Shown here: positions 44,334 to 53,029 of the stretch, one piece after another
Layout: each line of letters begins with the position of its first letter
Position numbering within the stretch: position 1 is the stretch's first letter
Notes under the pieces: model-generated
The model's input: only the letters and a program-made list of their open reading frames with translations
Told to the model about the DNA's origin: nothing
Database searches by the model: none
Made by a program: the position numbers and the translations under genes
NCBI RefSeq assembly: GCF_903815225.1
Contig: NZ_LR813084.1
Location: 5,852,001 to 5,916,000 of the forward strand
DNA: 64,000 nucleotides
Direction: 5' to 3'
From: Delftia tsuruhatensis
GTDB taxonomy: Bacteria > Pseudomonadota > Gammaproteobacteria > Burkholderiales > Burkholderiaceae_C

Positions 44334-44492
44334 GCCACGGGCTTTCAGACGGTTACAAGCCGCCCCACCGCCAGCCGCCCCGGTATATCCGCCCCCCTGC
44401 CCACGGAAGGCGGCTTGCGGCACAATGGCGCGTCTGGCCCGGGATCCATCCCTCTATGCCCGGGCCATCCCTCTGATTAAAGGTTTTCACAC

Positions 44493-45053
44493 ATGGCATC
44501 CGTCAACAAGGTCATCATCGTCGGCAACCTGGGTCGCGACCCCGAAATGCGCACCTTCCCGAGCGGTGACCAGGTGGCCAACGTGACCATCGCCACCACC
44601 GACCGCTGGCGCGACAAGAACACGGGCGAGAACAAGGAAGCCACCGAGTGGCACCGCGTGGTCTTCAATGGCCGCCTGGCCGAGATCGTCGGCCAGTACC
44701 TGCGCAAGGGCAGCCAGGTCTACGTGGAAGGCAGCCTGCGCACGCGCAAGTGGACCGACCAGGCCAGCGGCCAGGAACGCTACGCCACCGAAATCCGTGC
44801 CGACACCATGCAGATGCTGGGCAGCCGCCAGGGCGGCGGTGGCGGCCAGCAAGGCGGCGGCTACGGCGATGAAGGCTACGGCGACAGCGGCTACGACGCC
44901 CCGCCCCAGCAGCAGCGCCGCGCGGCTCCCGCGCCCATGGCCGCAGCACCGCGGCAGGCCCCAGCGCAACGTCCCGCCCCCGCACCCATGGCGCCCCCAC
45001 CACAGCGCGCGGCCTCGGGCTTCGACGACATGGACGACGACATCCCGTTCTGA
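44493..45053 (+). CDS. ssb: Single-stranded DNA-binding protein
   Basis: SSB coats single-stranded DNA during replication, repair and recombination. The 186-residue product has an N-terminal OB fold (residues 1-110; VNKVIIVGNLGRDPEMRTF, FNGRLAEIVGQYLRKGSQVYVEG). A glycine/glutamine/proline-rich linker and the acidic C-terminal tip DMDDDIPF, which recruits partner proteins, follow. The linker is longer and more alanine- and proline-rich than in E. coli. A CACAAT box about 70 bases upstream is a weak promoter candidate. A strong hairpin follows the stop. Confidence 0.97.
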   Translation: MASVNKVIIVGNLGRDPEMRTFPSGDQVANVTIATTDRWRDKNTGENKEATEWHRVVFNGRLAEIVGQYLRKGSQVYVEGSLRTRKWTDQASGQERYATEIRADTMQMLGSRQGGGGGQQGGGYGDEGYGDSGYDAPPQQQRRAAPAPMAAAPRQAPAQRPAPAPMAPPPQRAASGFDDMDDDIPF

Positions 45054-45077
45054 ACGGCGCAACCGCACTCTCCATGC

Positions 45078-45120
45078 CCGAAGAAAGCCCGCCCTCCAAT
45101 GGAGGGCGGGCTTTCTTCGG
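45078..45120. terminator. Strong terminator hairpin after ssb
   Basis: A perfect 20-bp inverted repeat (arms 45078-45097 and 45101-45120) encloses an AAT loop. The arms include GAAAGCCCGCCC / GGGCGGGCTTTC, so each strand has a T-rich end, suiting bidirectional termination between ssb and the convergent paa operon. The remaining gap to 45277 shows nothing further. Confidence 0.88.
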
Positions 45121-45277
45121 GGTGGCGTCTTCCTTCCCCTTCCCGCGCGATCCATGCCCACCCTGCTGCCCTGACTCCTTCCAGGGGGCCTGAACCTGGC
45201 ACCGGGGCTGGCTGCCGGGGTTTGCATCGTCCCCCGGGAGGAGCACGTGCGCACACGGATCGCCCACCAGCCGCCTC

Positions 45278-46375
45278 TCAGCGCTCGTCGAACGACAACA
45301 CGACGCGTTCGGTCAGCGGGTGCGCCTGGCAGGTCAGGATGAAGCCGCAGGCCACCTCGTTCTTGTCCAGGGCGAAGTTGCGTTCCATGCGCACCTCGCC
45401 CTCGACCACCTTGGCGCGGCAGGTGCCGCAGACGCCCGACGTGCAGGAATACGGAACTTCCAGGCCCGCGGCCGAGGCCGCGTCCAGGATGCTGGGCTGG
45501 CCGCGCGTGAACGGGATCTCGCGCGAGAGGCCGTCGCGCACCAGCACGATGCGGGCGGTTTCCGCGTCGCCGGGCTGGGACGCGTGGACCACGGCCCCGA
45601 CCGGCGCGCTGCCGCCCTGGGGCTGGGCCAGACCGAAGCGTTCGATGTGGATGCGCTCCTCGGGCACGCCCGCGGCCAGCAGGGCGGCCTCGGCCTCGTC
45701 GTTCATCTGGAAGGGGCCGCAGATGTAGACATGGTCGATCTGCGCGGCCGGCACCAGGCCCTGCAGGAATTCGCCGATCTTGGCGCGGTCCATCACGCCC
45801 ATGTTCAAGGGCAGGTCGGTGTGCTCGTCCGAGAACACATGCTGCAGCGACAGCCGCGCCATGTAGCGGTTCTTGAGGTCCTCGATCTCCTCCTTGAACA
45901 TGGTGGACTGCAGCTGGCGGTTGCCGTAGATCAGCGTGAAGCGGCTGGAAGGCTCGCGCGCCAGCACGGTCTTCATGATGGACAGGATGGGCGTGATGCC
46001 GCTGCCGCCCGCGATGCCCACGTGGTGGCGCGCGGCGCCAGGCTCGATGGGCACGAAGAAGCGGCCCTGGGGTGCCATGACCTGCAGGGTGTCGCCGGGC
46101 CGCAGGTGCTGGTTGATCCAGTTGGAGAACTGGCCGCCGCGCACCTTGCGCACGCCCACGCGCAGCTCGCCATCGTCCACGCCGGCGCAGATGGAGTAGC
46201 TGCGGCGCAGGTCCTGGCCATCGATCTCGTGGCGCAGCGTCAGGTACTGGCCCTGGGTGAAGCCGAAGACCTCGCGCAGCTCGCTCGGCACATCGAAGCT
46301 GACGACCACGGCCTCGGCCGTGTCGGGCGCAATGCTGCGCACGCGCAGCGGGTGGAACATCGGGGTCGTGGTCAT
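45278..46375 (-). CDS. paaE: Phenylacetyl-CoA epoxidase reductase subunit PaaE
   Basis: PaaE passes electrons from NADPH to the PaaABC(D) epoxidase. The 365-residue product has an N-terminal ferredoxin-reductase FAD domain (LRRSYSICAG), an NAD(P)-binding domain (GIAGGSGITPILSIMKT, YICGPFQMND) and a C-terminal plant-type 2Fe-2S ferredoxin with cysteines in CTSGVCGTCRAK and ILTCQAHP. Its ATG overlaps the paaD stop (ATGA). It is the last gene of the operon paaK-A-B-C-D-E. Confidence 0.96.
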   Translation of the reverse strand: MTTTPMFHPLRVRSIAPDTAEAVVVSFDVPSELREVFGFTQGQYLTLRHEIDGQDLRRSYSICAGVDDGELRVGVRKVRGGQFSNWINQHLRPGDTLQVMAPQGRFFVPIEPGAARHHVGIAGGSGITPILSIMKTVLAREPSSRFTLIYGNRQLQSTMFKEEIEDLKNRYMARLSLQHVFSDEHTDLPLNMGVMDRAKIGEFLQGLVPAAQIDHVYICGPFQMNDEAEAALLAAGVPEERIHIERFGLAQPQGGSAPVGAVVHASQPGDAETARIVLVRDGLSREIPFTRGQPSILDAASAAGLEVPYSCTSGVCGTCRAKVVEGEVRMERNFALDKNEVACGFILTCQAHPLTERVVLSFDER

Positions 46376-46917
46376 ATCGGTTTGAAATGTTCGAAGGGTT
46401 CGCGGCAGTCCAGGCAGCGGTGCAGGGCCTTGCAGGCCGTGGCGCCGAAGGCCGACAGCCGCTCGGTGTGCACGCTGCCGCAATGCGGGCAGGGCACGGG
46501 CTCGGGCATGCCGGCACGCCTGCGCACCAGGCGGATGGGCGCGGTGCCCGCAGGCAGCCCTGTCGGTCCCGGCGGCGCGATGCCGTATTCGCGCAGCTTG
46601 CGCCGGCCGTCGGCGCTGATCCAGTCCGTGGTCCAGGCCGGCGCGCGGCGCAGCACGGCGCGCGCGGGGCCCAGGCCGGCGGCCTCGATGGCATCGAGCA
46701 CGCTGCGCTCGATGACCTCGGTGGCCGGGCAGCCCGAGTAGGTGGGCGTGAGCACGATCTCCATGCCCTCGTCGCCAGGCAGGGCCCGCACCTCGCGCAC
46801 GATGCCCAGCTCGCAGACCGAGATCACGGGCACCTCGGGGTCGGGCACGTCCTGCAGGGCGGCCCAGGCCAGGCGCTCGCGCTCGGCCTGCGGAGAAGGC
46901 ACCGCTGCGGCGGCCAT
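46372..46917 (-). CDS. paaD: Phenylacetate degradation protein PaaD (Fe-S assembly-like)
   Basis: PaaD is a small protein with a MIP18/SufT-like domain needed for maturation or activity of the epoxidase complex. The 181-residue product has the N-terminal DUF59-type motif (LQDVPDPEVPVISVCELGIV, TPTYSGCPATEVI) and a C-terminal zinc-ribbon pattern PCPHCGSVHT ... CLDCREPF. ATG at 46917 overlaps the paaC stop by one base (TGATG); two in-frame GTG codons lie just upstream. The tight overlaps with paaC and paaE indicate coupled translation. Confidence 0.95.
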   Translation of the reverse strand: MAAAAVPSPQAERERLAWAALQDVPDPEVPVISVCELGIVREVRALPGDEGMEIVLTPTYSGCPATEVIERSVLDAIEAAGLGPARAVLRRAPAWTTDWISADGRRKLREYGIAPPGPTGLPAGTAPIRLVRRRAGMPEPVPCPHCGSVHTERLSAFGATACKALHRCLDCREPFEHFKPI

Positions 46918-47687
46918 CACCACACCCCGCCCGGATAGGCGCGCTGCAGGTGCTGCATCTCGGCCAGGATGAAGCCCATGTGCTCGCTGTGCACGCCGTT
47001 GCGGCCCGTGCTGCGAAAGGCCGATTCGGCCGGCATGTCCAGCGTGGCCTCGTCCAGCAGGGCCGTCATTTCCGCCATCCAGGGATCGCGCAGTTCGGAC
47101 CAGGCCGGGCCCAGGCCGCTGGCGCGCGCCGCGGCGTCCACGGCGTCATCGGTGAACAGCTCGGCCGCGTAGCGCCACAGCTGGGCCAGCGCGGCCTCCA
47201 TGCGCTGGCGCGATTCGGGCGTGCCGTCGCCCAGGCGCACCACCCAGTCGCCCGCATGCTGCTCGTGGTAGCGCGCCTCCTTGAGCGCCTTGGCCGCGAT
47301 GGCGGCCAGTTCCGTGTCGCCGGAGCCGGTGAGGCGCTCCCACATCAGGCGCATCCAGGTCGCGGCCATGGCGTTGCGCAGCACGGTGAAGGCGAAGTCG
47401 CCGCGCGGCAGCTCGGCCAGCGTGGCGTTGAAGTAGTCGCGCTCGTCGCGCAGAAAGGCGAGCTGGTCCTCGTCGTGCGAGCGCCCTTCGAGCTGGCCGG
47501 CGCGCGTGAGCAGGGCGCGGGCCTGGCCCACCAGGTCCAGCGCCATGTTGGTCATGGCGATGTCCTCCTCCAGGATGGGCGCGTGGCCGCACCACTCGCC
47601 CAGGCGCTGGGCCAGGATCAGGCAGGTGTCGCCCAGGCGCAGCAGGTACTGCACCTCGGGGCGGGCGTCGATGGCAATGGAGGTCAT
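46917..47687 (-). CDS. paaC: Phenylacetyl-CoA epoxidase subunit PaaC
   Basis: PaaC is the structural, catalytically inactive partner of PaaA in the ring-epoxidising complex. The 256-residue product has a ferritin-like all-helical pattern with YLLRLGDTCLILAQRLGEWCGHAP, EEDIAMTNMALDLVGQAR and KALKEARYHEQHAGDWVVRLGDGT. Length matches the family. It starts 13 bases after paaB and its stop overlaps the paaD start. Confidence 0.96.
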   Translation of the reverse strand: MTSIAIDARPEVQYLLRLGDTCLILAQRLGEWCGHAPILEEDIAMTNMALDLVGQARALLTRAGQLEGRSHDEDQLAFLRDERDYFNATLAELPRGDFAFTVLRNAMAATWMRLMWERLTGSGDTELAAIAAKALKEARYHEQHAGDWVVRLGDGTPESRQRMEAALAQLWRYAAELFTDDAVDAAARASGLGPAWSELRDPWMAEMTALLDEATLDMPAESAFRSTGRNGVHSEHMGFILAEMQHLQRAYPGGVW

Positions 47688-47700
47688 GGCTGCTCCCCGC

Positions 47701-48018
47701 TCACATGTGGTCCACCGAGGGCGGCAGCTGGTAGAAGGTCGGATGGCGGTAGACCTTGTCCTGGGCCGGGTCGAAGAACATGTCCTTGTCGCCGGGGTCG
47801 CTGGCCACGATCTGGTCCGAGCGCACCACCCAGACGCTCACGCCCTCCTGGCGCCGCGTGTAGACGTCGCGCGCCATCTGCAGCGCCATCTGCGGGTCGG
47901 CCGCATGCAGGCTGCCGCAGTGCTTGTGGTCCAGGCCGGCCTTGCTGCGCACGAAGACTTCCCACAAGGGCCACTCCTGGAGGGTGTTCTGGGGGGTGTT
48001 CTGATCGGTGCTGCTCAT
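47701..48018 (-). CDS. paaB: Phenylacetyl-CoA epoxidase subunit PaaB
   Basis: PaaB is a small bridging subunit of the epoxidase. The 105-residue product contains the family signature WPLWEVFVRSKAGLDHKHCG and the C-terminal DKVYRHPTFYQLP. It begins within the paaA stop (ATGA overlap), and its position between paaA and paaC is the canonical order. Confidence 0.96.
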   Translation of the reverse strand: MSSTDQNTPQNTLQEWPLWEVFVRSKAGLDHKHCGSLHAADPQMALQMARDVYTRRQEGVSVWVVRSDQIVASDPGDKDMFFDPAQDKVYRHPTFYQLPPSVDHM

Positions 48019-49037
48019 GCTGCCTCCTTGTGGGTCTGGTTCTTGCGTTGTTGCTTGCGCGCATGGGCCAGCGCGGCCTCGCGCACCCAGGCGCCGTCGT
48101 CCCAGGCCTTGACGCGCGCGCCCAGGCGCTCGCGGTTGCAGGGGCCGTCGCCGCCGATCACGCGCCAGAATTCGTCCCAGGCGATGGGGCCGTGGTCATG
48201 GGCCTGGCGCTCTTCGTTCCACTTGAGGTCCGGGTCGGGCAGGGTCACGCCCAGCACGCGGGCCTGCTCCACCGTGGCGTCGATGAACTTCTGGCGCAGC
48301 GCGTCGTTGGACACGCGCTTGATGCCCCAGCGCATGGACTGGGCGCTGTTGGGCGACTGGTCGTCGGGCGGGCCGAACATCATGATCGAGGGCCACCACC
48401 AGCGGTTGACGGCGTCCTGCACCATGGCCTTCTGCGCCTCGGTGCCCTGCTGCATCATCACCAGCAGGCTGTCGTAGCCCTGGCGCTGGTGGAAGCTCTC
48501 CTCGCGGCAGATGCGCACCATGGCGCGCGCATAGGGTGCGTAGGAGCAGCGGCAGATGGGGACCTGGTTCATGATGGCCGCGCCGTCCACCAGCCAGCCG
48601 ATGGTGCCGATGTCGGCCCAGGTCAGCGTCGGGTAGTTGAAGATGGAGCTGTACTTGGCCTTGCCCGTATGCAGGGCATCGAGCATCTGATCGCGGCTGC
48701 TGCCCAGGGTCTCGGCGGCCGCGTACAGGTACAGGCCGTGGCCGCCCTCGTCCTGCACCTTGGCCAGCAGGATGGCCTTGCGCTTGAGCGTGGGCGCGCG
48801 GCTGATCCAGTTGCCCTCGGGCAGCATGCCGACGATTTCGCTGTGCGCGTGCTGGCTGATCTGGCGCAGCAGCGTCTTGCGGTAGTTGTCGGGCATCCAG
48901 TCCTTGGCCTCGATGAATTCGCCGGCATCGATGCGCTCGTCGAAGCGCTGCTGCAGGCGCATTTCGTCGGCCGAGCGCACGGCCTTCACGCCATCGCCCG
49001 CTTCCTTGCCCATGGTGTCCATGGCCTGGGTATACAT
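48015..49037 (-). CDS. paaA: Phenylacetyl-CoA epoxidase catalytic subunit PaaA
   Basis: PaaA is the di-iron oxygenase subunit that epoxidises the aromatic ring of phenylacetyl-CoA. The 340-residue helical protein has the expected iron-ligand segments, seen as VQDEGGHGLYLYAAAE and CREESFHQRQGYDSLL (E-x-x-H type). The conserved start region with DAGEFIEAKDWMPDNYRKTL is intact. It lies 24 bases downstream of paaK, with a GGAGATCGCAC ribosome-binding site before the ATG. Confidence 0.97.
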   Translation of the reverse strand: MYTQAMDTMGKEAGDGVKAVRSADEMRLQQRFDERIDAGEFIEAKDWMPDNYRKTLLRQISQHAHSEIVGMLPEGNWISRAPTLKRKAILLAKVQDEGGHGLYLYAAAETLGSSRDQMLDALHTGKAKYSSIFNYPTLTWADIGTIGWLVDGAAIMNQVPICRCSYAPYARAMVRICREESFHQRQGYDSLLVMMQQGTEAQKAMVQDAVNRWWWPSIMMFGPPDDQSPNSAQSMRWGIKRVSNDALRQKFIDATVEQARVLGVTLPDPDLKWNEERQAHDHGPIAWDEFWRVIGGDGPCNRERLGARVKAWDDGAWVREAALAHARKQQRKNQTHKEAA

Positions 49038-49061
49038 GTGCGATCTCCTTGAATGAAATGG

Positions 49062-50381
49062 TTAGCGCGGCCGCTTGTCGTACACGCGCCGGGCCTTGCC
49101 GGTCTGCGTGCGCTCGATGGTGTCGGGATCGAAGACGCGCACCGCCGTGGAGATGCCCACCAGGGTCTTGATGCGGTGCTGCACCCACTGCGCGATCTCG
49201 CCGCGCTCGCTCTCGCCCAGGCCGCGCCGCTGCGGCTGCAGCTCGCAGTGCACCTCCACCGTGTCCAGCAGGCCTTCGCGGCTGATGTGCATCTGGTACA
49301 GGCCCGTGAGGCTGGCGTTGGCCAGCACGATCTCCTCGATCTGGGTCGGGAAGACGTTGACGCCACGGATGATCATCATGTCGTCGCTGCGACCCACGAT
49401 CTTGCCCATGCGCCGGAAGCTGCGCGATGTCGGCGCCAGCAGCCGCGTCAGATCCCGCGTGCGGTAACGCACGATGGGCATGGCCTCCTTGGACAGCGAC
49501 GTGAAGACCAGCTCGCCCTCGCTTCCGTCCGGCAGCACCTCGCCCGTGTCGGGGTCGATGATCTCGGGGTAGAAATGGTCCTCCCAGATCACCGGCCCGT
49601 CCTTGCTTTCCACGCATTCGCTGGCCACCCCCGGCCCCATCACCTCCGACAGGCCGTAGATGTCCACCGCGTCCAGCCCCGCCTTGCCCTCGATCTCGCG
49701 GCGCATGGCCTCGGTCCAGGGCTCGGCGCCGAAGATGCCGATCCTCAAGGAGCTTGCGCGCGGGTCCAGGCCCTGGCGCTGCATCTCCTCCACGATCACC
49801 TGCATGTAGCTGGGCGTGACCATGATGATGTCGGGCCGGAAGTCCTCTATCAGCTGCACCTGCTTTTCCGTCTGCCCGCCCGACATGGGCACCACCGTGC
49901 AGCCCGCGCGCTCGGCACCGTAGTGCGCGCCCAGGCCCCCGGTGAACAGGCCGTAGCCGTAGGCCACATGCACCATGTCGCCGGGTCGCCCGCCCGCCGC
50001 GCGGATGGAGCGCGCCACCAGGTTGGCCCAGTGGTCGATGTCCTTCAGCGTGTAGCCCACCACGGTGGGCTTGCCCGTGGTGCCCGAGGAGGCATGCACG
50101 CGCGCCACCTTCTGGCGCGGCACGGCGAACATGCCGAACGGGTAGTTCTCGCGCAGGTCCTTCTTGGTGGTGAAGGGAAAGCGCGACAGGTCGGCCAGCG
50201 TGCGCAGGTCCGAGGGGTGCACGCCTTGTGCGTCGAAGGCACGGCGGTAGTGCGGCACGTTGTCGTAGGCGTGCTGCAGCGACCAGCGCAGGCGCTGAAG
50301 CTGCAGGGCCTGGATCTCGTCGCGGCTGGCGGTCTCGATGGGGTCGAGGCTGCCGGGGGCGGGGCGCAGGTCTTGGTTCAT
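49062..50381 (-). CDS. paaK: Phenylacetate-CoA ligase
   Basis: PaaK activates phenylacetate to phenylacetyl-CoA with ATP, the first step of the pathway. The 439-residue adenylate-forming enzyme has the P-loop-like motif HASSGTTGKPTVVGYT, the central YGLSEVMGPG, the aspartate/arginine region PIVRYRTRDLTRL and the C-terminal GRSDDMMIIRGVNVFPTQIEE; a C-terminal lysine lies in RTQTGKARRV. It is the first gene of the minus-strand operon and is divergent from paaN across a candidate PaaR operator. Extension to an upstream start at 50639 would run over that promoter and is rejected. Confidence 0.96.
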   Translation of the reverse strand: MNQDLRPAPGSLDPIETASRDEIQALQLQRLRWSLQHAYDNVPHYRRAFDAQGVHPSDLRTLADLSRFPFTTKKDLRENYPFGMFAVPRQKVARVHASSGTTGKPTVVGYTLKDIDHWANLVARSIRAAGGRPGDMVHVAYGYGLFTGGLGAHYGAERAGCTVVPMSGGQTEKQVQLIEDFRPDIIMVTPSYMQVIVEEMQRQGLDPRASSLRIGIFGAEPWTEAMRREIEGKAGLDAVDIYGLSEVMGPGVASECVESKDGPVIWEDHFYPEIIDPDTGEVLPDGSEGELVFTSLSKEAMPIVRYRTRDLTRLLAPTSRSFRRMGKIVGRSDDMMIIRGVNVFPTQIEEIVLANASLTGLYQMHISREGLLDTVEVHCELQPQRRGLGESERGEIAQWVQHRIKTLVGISTAVRVFDPDTIERTQTGKARRVYDKRPR

Positions 50382-50419
50382 CGGGGTATCTGGCGTGGTG
50401 AGGCAGGGTTTCAGAATAA

Positions 50420-50447
50420 TTGACCGACCGGACGGTAGGATTATAAG
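50420..50447 (+). promoter_or_regulatory. paaN promoter containing a PaaR-type palindromic operator
   Basis: TTGACC (50420-50425) and TATAAG (50442-50447), 16 bases apart, make a good sigma-70 promoter for paaN. The palindrome ACCGACCGGACGGT at 50423-50436, perfect except for one symmetric position pair, overlaps the -35 and lies in the spacer. It closely resembles the ACCGACCGGTCGGT-like sites described for TetR-type PaaR in betaproteobacteria. Because the gap to paaK is only 148 bases, one site could repress both directions. Confidence 0.7.
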
Positions 50448-50529
50448 ATGCGGCTTTCTTGCGCAACAAGGCTTGTTTTCCGGTAGTAACCCTGATAGCC
50501 GCCCATTCCAATCCAAGGAGACGTCCCCC

Positions 50530-52188
50530 ATGCCCGCCCTCGCCCTGTACGAACGCCACCGCCCCCTGCTCGACGATGCCCTGAACGCCCTGGCCCGGCG
50601 CGGCCACTGGTCGCCCTTCCCCGAAGCGCCCTCGCCCAAGGTCTATGGAGAAACCGCCCAGGCCGAAGGCCAGGCCGCCGTGCAGTCGCTGTTCGGCCGT
50701 GACTATCCGATCACCCAGCCCGGCGAGCGCGCCCGCGTGGCCACCGAGCGCTCGCCCTATGGCGTGGCCCTGGACATCCGCTATCCCGAGTGCGATGCCC
50801 AGGCGCTGGTGGACGCGGCCCAGACGGCCGAACCGGCCTGGCAGGCCCTGGGCCCCAGGGGCCGCACCGGCGTGCTGCTGGAAGCCCTGACACGCATCCA
50901 CCGCCGCAGTTTCGAGATCGCCCACGCGGTGATGCTGACCACGGGCCAGGGCGCGATGATGGCCTTCCAGGCCGGCGGCCCCCACGCCCAGGACCGCGCG
51001 CTGGAGGCCATCGCCGTGGCCTTCAAGGCCATGGCCGACGTGCCCGAAGAAGCCATCTGGGAAAAGCCCCAGGGCAAGAACCCGCCGGCCGTGCTGCACA
51101 AGCGCTTCGAGATCGTGGGCCGGGGCGTGGCCCTGGTCGTGGGCTGCGCCACCTTCCCGACCTGGAACACCTACCCCGGACTGTTCGCCGCGCTGGCCAC
51201 GGGCAATCCGGTGATCGTCAAGCCCCATCCCAACGCCGTGCTGCCGGCCGCGCTCACCGTGAGCGTGCTGCGCGACGTGCTGACCGAGCAGGGCCTGGAC
51301 CCCAACCTCGTGACCCTGGCCGTGAGCGAGCAGCCGCAGCTGGCGCAGGCCCTGGCCACGCACCCGGCCGTGGCCTCCATCGACTTCACGGGCGGCAATG
51401 CCTTCGGCCAGTGGCTGCGCACGCATGCACCCCATGCGCGCCTGTATGCCGAGATGGCCGGCGTGAACCTGGTGCTCATCGAGTCGACCGATGCCTATGC
51501 GGGCATGCTGCGCAACCTCGCGCTGTCGCTGTCGCTGTACAGCGGCCAGATGTGCACGACCACGCAGAACCTGTTGATCCCCGCGGACGGCATTGACACC
51601 GACCAGGGCCGCAAGAGCTTCGAGCAGGTCGGCGCCGACCTGGCCGCCGCCATCGACCAGTTGCTGGCCGAGCCCAAGGTGGCCTTCACCGTGCTGGGCG
51701 CCATTGGCTCGCCCCAGACCGTGGAGCGCGTGGAGCAGGCCGCCCACGTGGGCCGCGCGGTGCGCGCCTCGCAAAAGCTCACGCATCCCGAATACCCGCA
51801 GGCCGAAGTGCGCACGCCCGCGCTGCGCGCGCTGGATGTCTCGGATGCCGCCATCTATGAGCGCGAATGCTTCGGCCCCGTGTCCTACCTGGTGGCAGTG
51901 CCCTCGGCCCAGGCTGCGCGCGAGCTGGCCGAGCGCAGCGTGCGCGCGCATGGCGCGATGACGCTGGGCCTGTACTCCACGGATGCGGCCTTCGTCGATG
52001 CCGTGGCGGCCTCGGCGCTGCGCGCGCGCGTGGCCCTGTCCATCAACCTCACGCAGGGCGTGATGGTCAACCAGTCGGCCGGCTTTTCGGACTTCCACGC
52101 CACGGGCGGCAACCCCGCCGCCAATGCCAGCTACACCACGCTGGCCTTCGTGGCCGACCGCTTCGTGGTCGTGCAGCGCAGGTGGTAA
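50530..52188 (+). CDS. paaN: Phenylacetic acid degradation protein PaaN (aldehyde dehydrogenase)
   Basis: PaaN is an aldehyde dehydrogenase family protein of the phenylacetate pathway, thought to oxidise the semialdehyde formed after ring opening of oxepin-CoA. The 552-residue product has ALDH motifs (VGCATFPTWNTYPGLFAAL, SIDFTGGNAFGQWL) and a probable catalytic cysteine in SGQMCTTTQN. It lacks the C-terminal enoyl-CoA hydratase domain of PaaZ, so ring hydrolysis would need a separate hydratase. An AAGGAGACG ribosome-binding site fixes the ATG at 50530. Confidence 0.92.
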   Translation: MPALALYERHRPLLDDALNALARRGHWSPFPEAPSPKVYGETAQAEGQAAVQSLFGRDYPITQPGERARVATERSPYGVALDIRYPECDAQALVDAAQTAEPAWQALGPRGRTGVLLEALTRIHRRSFEIAHAVMLTTGQGAMMAFQAGGPHAQDRALEAIAVAFKAMADVPEEAIWEKPQGKNPPAVLHKRFEIVGRGVALVVGCATFPTWNTYPGLFAALATGNPVIVKPHPNAVLPAALTVSVLRDVLTEQGLDPNLVTLAVSEQPQLAQALATHPAVASIDFTGGNAFGQWLRTHAPHARLYAEMAGVNLVLIESTDAYAGMLRNLALSLSLYSGQMCTTTQNLLIPADGIDTDQGRKSFEQVGADLAAAIDQLLAEPKVAFTVLGAIGSPQTVERVEQAAHVGRAVRASQKLTHPEYPQAEVRTPALRALDVSDAAIYERECFGPVSYLVAVPSAQAARELAERSVRAHGAMTLGLYSTDAAFVDAVAASALRARVALSINLTQGVMVNQSAGFSDFHATGGNPAANASYTTLAFVADRFVVVQRRW

Positions 52189-52203
52189 GGGACCGGGCCG
52201 AGC

Positions 52204-52839
52204 CTAGGCCTGGCGGGCCTTGCGCGGCTTCTTTTCGTCAGGCGCGCTGACCGCGCGCACGCCGCCGAAGAACAGCTGGGACACCATGGTGCCAATGGCG
52301 TCATGGTCCAGCATGCCGCCCGGCTTGAGCCAGGTGAAGGTCCAGTTGATCATGCCGAACAGCAGCATGGCCAGGGGCTTGCCCAGGGCGCTGTCGGCGG
52401 GCTCGCCGCGCACCTGGGCAATGGTCTGCGCAAAGGCGGCGACCACGCGGCGCTCCACGTCCAGGATGCGCTGCTGGTCTTCCTCGCGCAGGAAGCGCAC
52501 GTCCTCGGTGAGCACGCGGTGCGCGTTCTGGGCCTGGGCGTACTCCCGGCCGAAGCCGCGGATCAGCGCATGCAGGCGCTGCTCGGGATCGGCATGGGCC
52601 TGCAGGGTGTCGTTGACCAGCGCTTCGAGGCGCAGCACATGCTCTTCGGCAATGCGCACGGCCAGGTCGTGCTTGTCGATCACATAGTGGTAGAGCGTGG
52701 CCTTGGAGACACCACAGGCGGCGGCCACCTCGTTCATGGAGGTGCCCGCATAGCCGCGCTGCGCGAACAGCTGGGCGGCATGGGAGAGGATCATTTCGCG
52801 CTGGCCATCGTAGCCAGCAGGGTCACGTACGCGGGCCAT
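52204..52839 (-). CDS. paaR: TetR family regulator, probable PaaR
   Basis: This 211-residue repressor has a TetR-type helix-turn-helix at about residues 30-62 (GYAGTSMNEVAAACGVSKATLYHYVIDKHDL) and a helical ligand domain. It is convergent with paaN, 15 bases from its stop. Its place beside the paa genes and the TetR-type palindrome in the paaN promoter suggest that it is the phenylacetyl-CoA-responsive repressor PaaR. The name is inferred from context; the sequence alone shows only a TetR protein. Confidence 0.82.
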   Translation of the reverse strand: MARVRDPAGYDGQREMILSHAAQLFAQRGYAGTSMNEVAAACGVSKATLYHYVIDKHDLAVRIAEEHVLRLEALVNDTLQAHADPEQRLHALIRGFGREYAQAQNAHRVLTEDVRFLREEDQQRILDVERRVVAAFAQTIAQVRGEPADSALGKPLAMLLFGMINWTFTWLKPGGMLDHDAIGTMVSQLFFGGVRAVSAPDEKKPRKARQA

Positions 52840-53029
52840 GCGGCGGCGTCCTTTCGGGATGTGTCGTTGCCATCGGCCGGCGGAGCTTGCACCCGCCCGG
52901 CCTGCGCGGCGATTATGGACGGACGGCGGCGCGCGCCCGCGCGATTACCAGTTTTCAGGGATATGCAAAGATGCGGGCGTCCCCCACAGTCCGGCATCCA
53001 TACTGCCGTTCCTGCGCCCACCTCCCTCC

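Noticed and set aside
39599..44476. 1625-codon open frame on the plus strand
   Set aside because: It spans uvrA antisense and then another frame of the MFS gene. Such a crossing of two real genes without any own motif is an artefact of low stop-codon density.
48196..52098. 1300-codon open frame on the minus strand
   Set aside because: It overlaps paaA and paaK out of frame and paaN antisense; no motif, and true genes explain the region.
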